DNA from: Brassica napus
Lineage: Eukaryota; Streptophyta; Magnoliopsida; Brassicales; Brassicaceae
Assembly: GCF_020379485.1 (NCBI RefSeq)
Contig: NC_063435.1
Location: 3,038,001 to 3,102,000, forward strand
Direction: 5' to 3'
DNA length: 64,000 nt
Part shown: positions 63,919-64,000 of the stretch, one piece after another
Numbering within the stretch: the stretch's first letter is position 1
Layout of the letters: each line of letters opens with the position of its first letter
Notes under the pieces: generated by a model
The model's database searches: none
What the model was told of the DNA's origin: nothing
Seen by the model: the letters and a program-made list of their open reading frames with translations, nothing else
Made by a program: the position numbers and the translations under genes

Positions 63919-64000
63919 ATGGAAACCTCAAACATCACCAGTCACACAAATCTTCTATCGAAAATAGACCTAGAAAAGCAAAACCCTAACCACATTGTCC
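63919..64000 (+). CDS. Start of an unidentified gene, truncated by window end
   Basis: An ATG after a probable TATA box and a 90-bp leader opens a frame that has no stop before the window ends (27 codons). It begins METSNITSHTNLLSKIDLEK, hydrophilic and without a signal peptide. I do not recognise the family. Overlapping short frames in other registers end before the edge. The call rests on promoter spacing and the open frame only. Confidence 0.4.
   Translation, partial: METSNITSHTNLLSKIDLEKQNPNHIV

Overview
This is plant nuclear DNA, almost certainly from Brassica or a close relative such as Raphanus. The genes have many short introns with GT/AG borders, the intergenic DNA is very AT-rich, and the transposon ends are those typical of Brassicaceae. 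From memory of Arabidopsis, gene order and strand follow the chromosome 5 interval around At5g19500 to At5g19690. The locus names given are recollections and were not checked by search. I found no bacterial-type system, CRISPR array, or intact rRNA or tRNA gene.

0-12 kb: 3' end of a plastid Trp/Tyr permease-like gene; eEF1B beta (minus) with a retroposed 1.6 kb insert in its promoter, bounded by a 16-bp duplication; an MSL9-type mechanosensitive channel gene (plus) with an apparent 1-nt deletion near its 3' end; and ACL5 thermospermine synthase (minus). 12-17.8 kb: a transposon-rich gap with a MULE-type MITE, a hAT-type MITE, a GGCC-ended MITE and a short Helitron.

17.8-31.6 kb: a TraB/Tiki-like plastid protein, cytosolic aspartate aminotransferase ASP2 (a poly(A)-only insertion lies just upstream), a 4.5 kb gap with a Helitron terminus, a 726-bp tandem repeat and a 670-bp fold-back element with telomere-like interior, then ROPGEF10. 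32-38 kb: a TMEM234-like membrane protein, a glyoxal oxidase-like secreted protein (minus) and a DUF538 protein (minus).

38.5-45.7 kb: an intact ten-exon SULTR3;5 sulfate transporter-like gene (minus). Its second intron holds an antisense LINE-derived element with an intact 689-codon gag-like ORF1 and no reverse transcriptase. Its first intron holds a second copy of the MULE-type MITE. 46-51 kb is a graveyard of gene remnants: the C-terminus of a GNOM-like ARF-GEF, the terminal exon of an alpha/beta hydrolase, an MSL10-like relic and a decayed S-protein homologue. An intact S-protein homologue (minus) follows.

52.8-64 kb: OFP8 (minus), an SDS22-like LRR gene (plus), a 5'-truncated PIF/Harbinger transposase, an STT3A oligosaccharyltransferase gene broken inside an exon after about 195 codons, 4 kb of AT-rich DNA, and the first codons of an unidentified gene at the right edge.

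The genes do not form one pathway. The window is best read as one post-polyploidy copy of a conserved block: some genes are intact (eEF1B, ACL5, ASP2, ROPGEF10, SULTR3;5, LRR), while others are being lost by frameshift, truncation or deletion.
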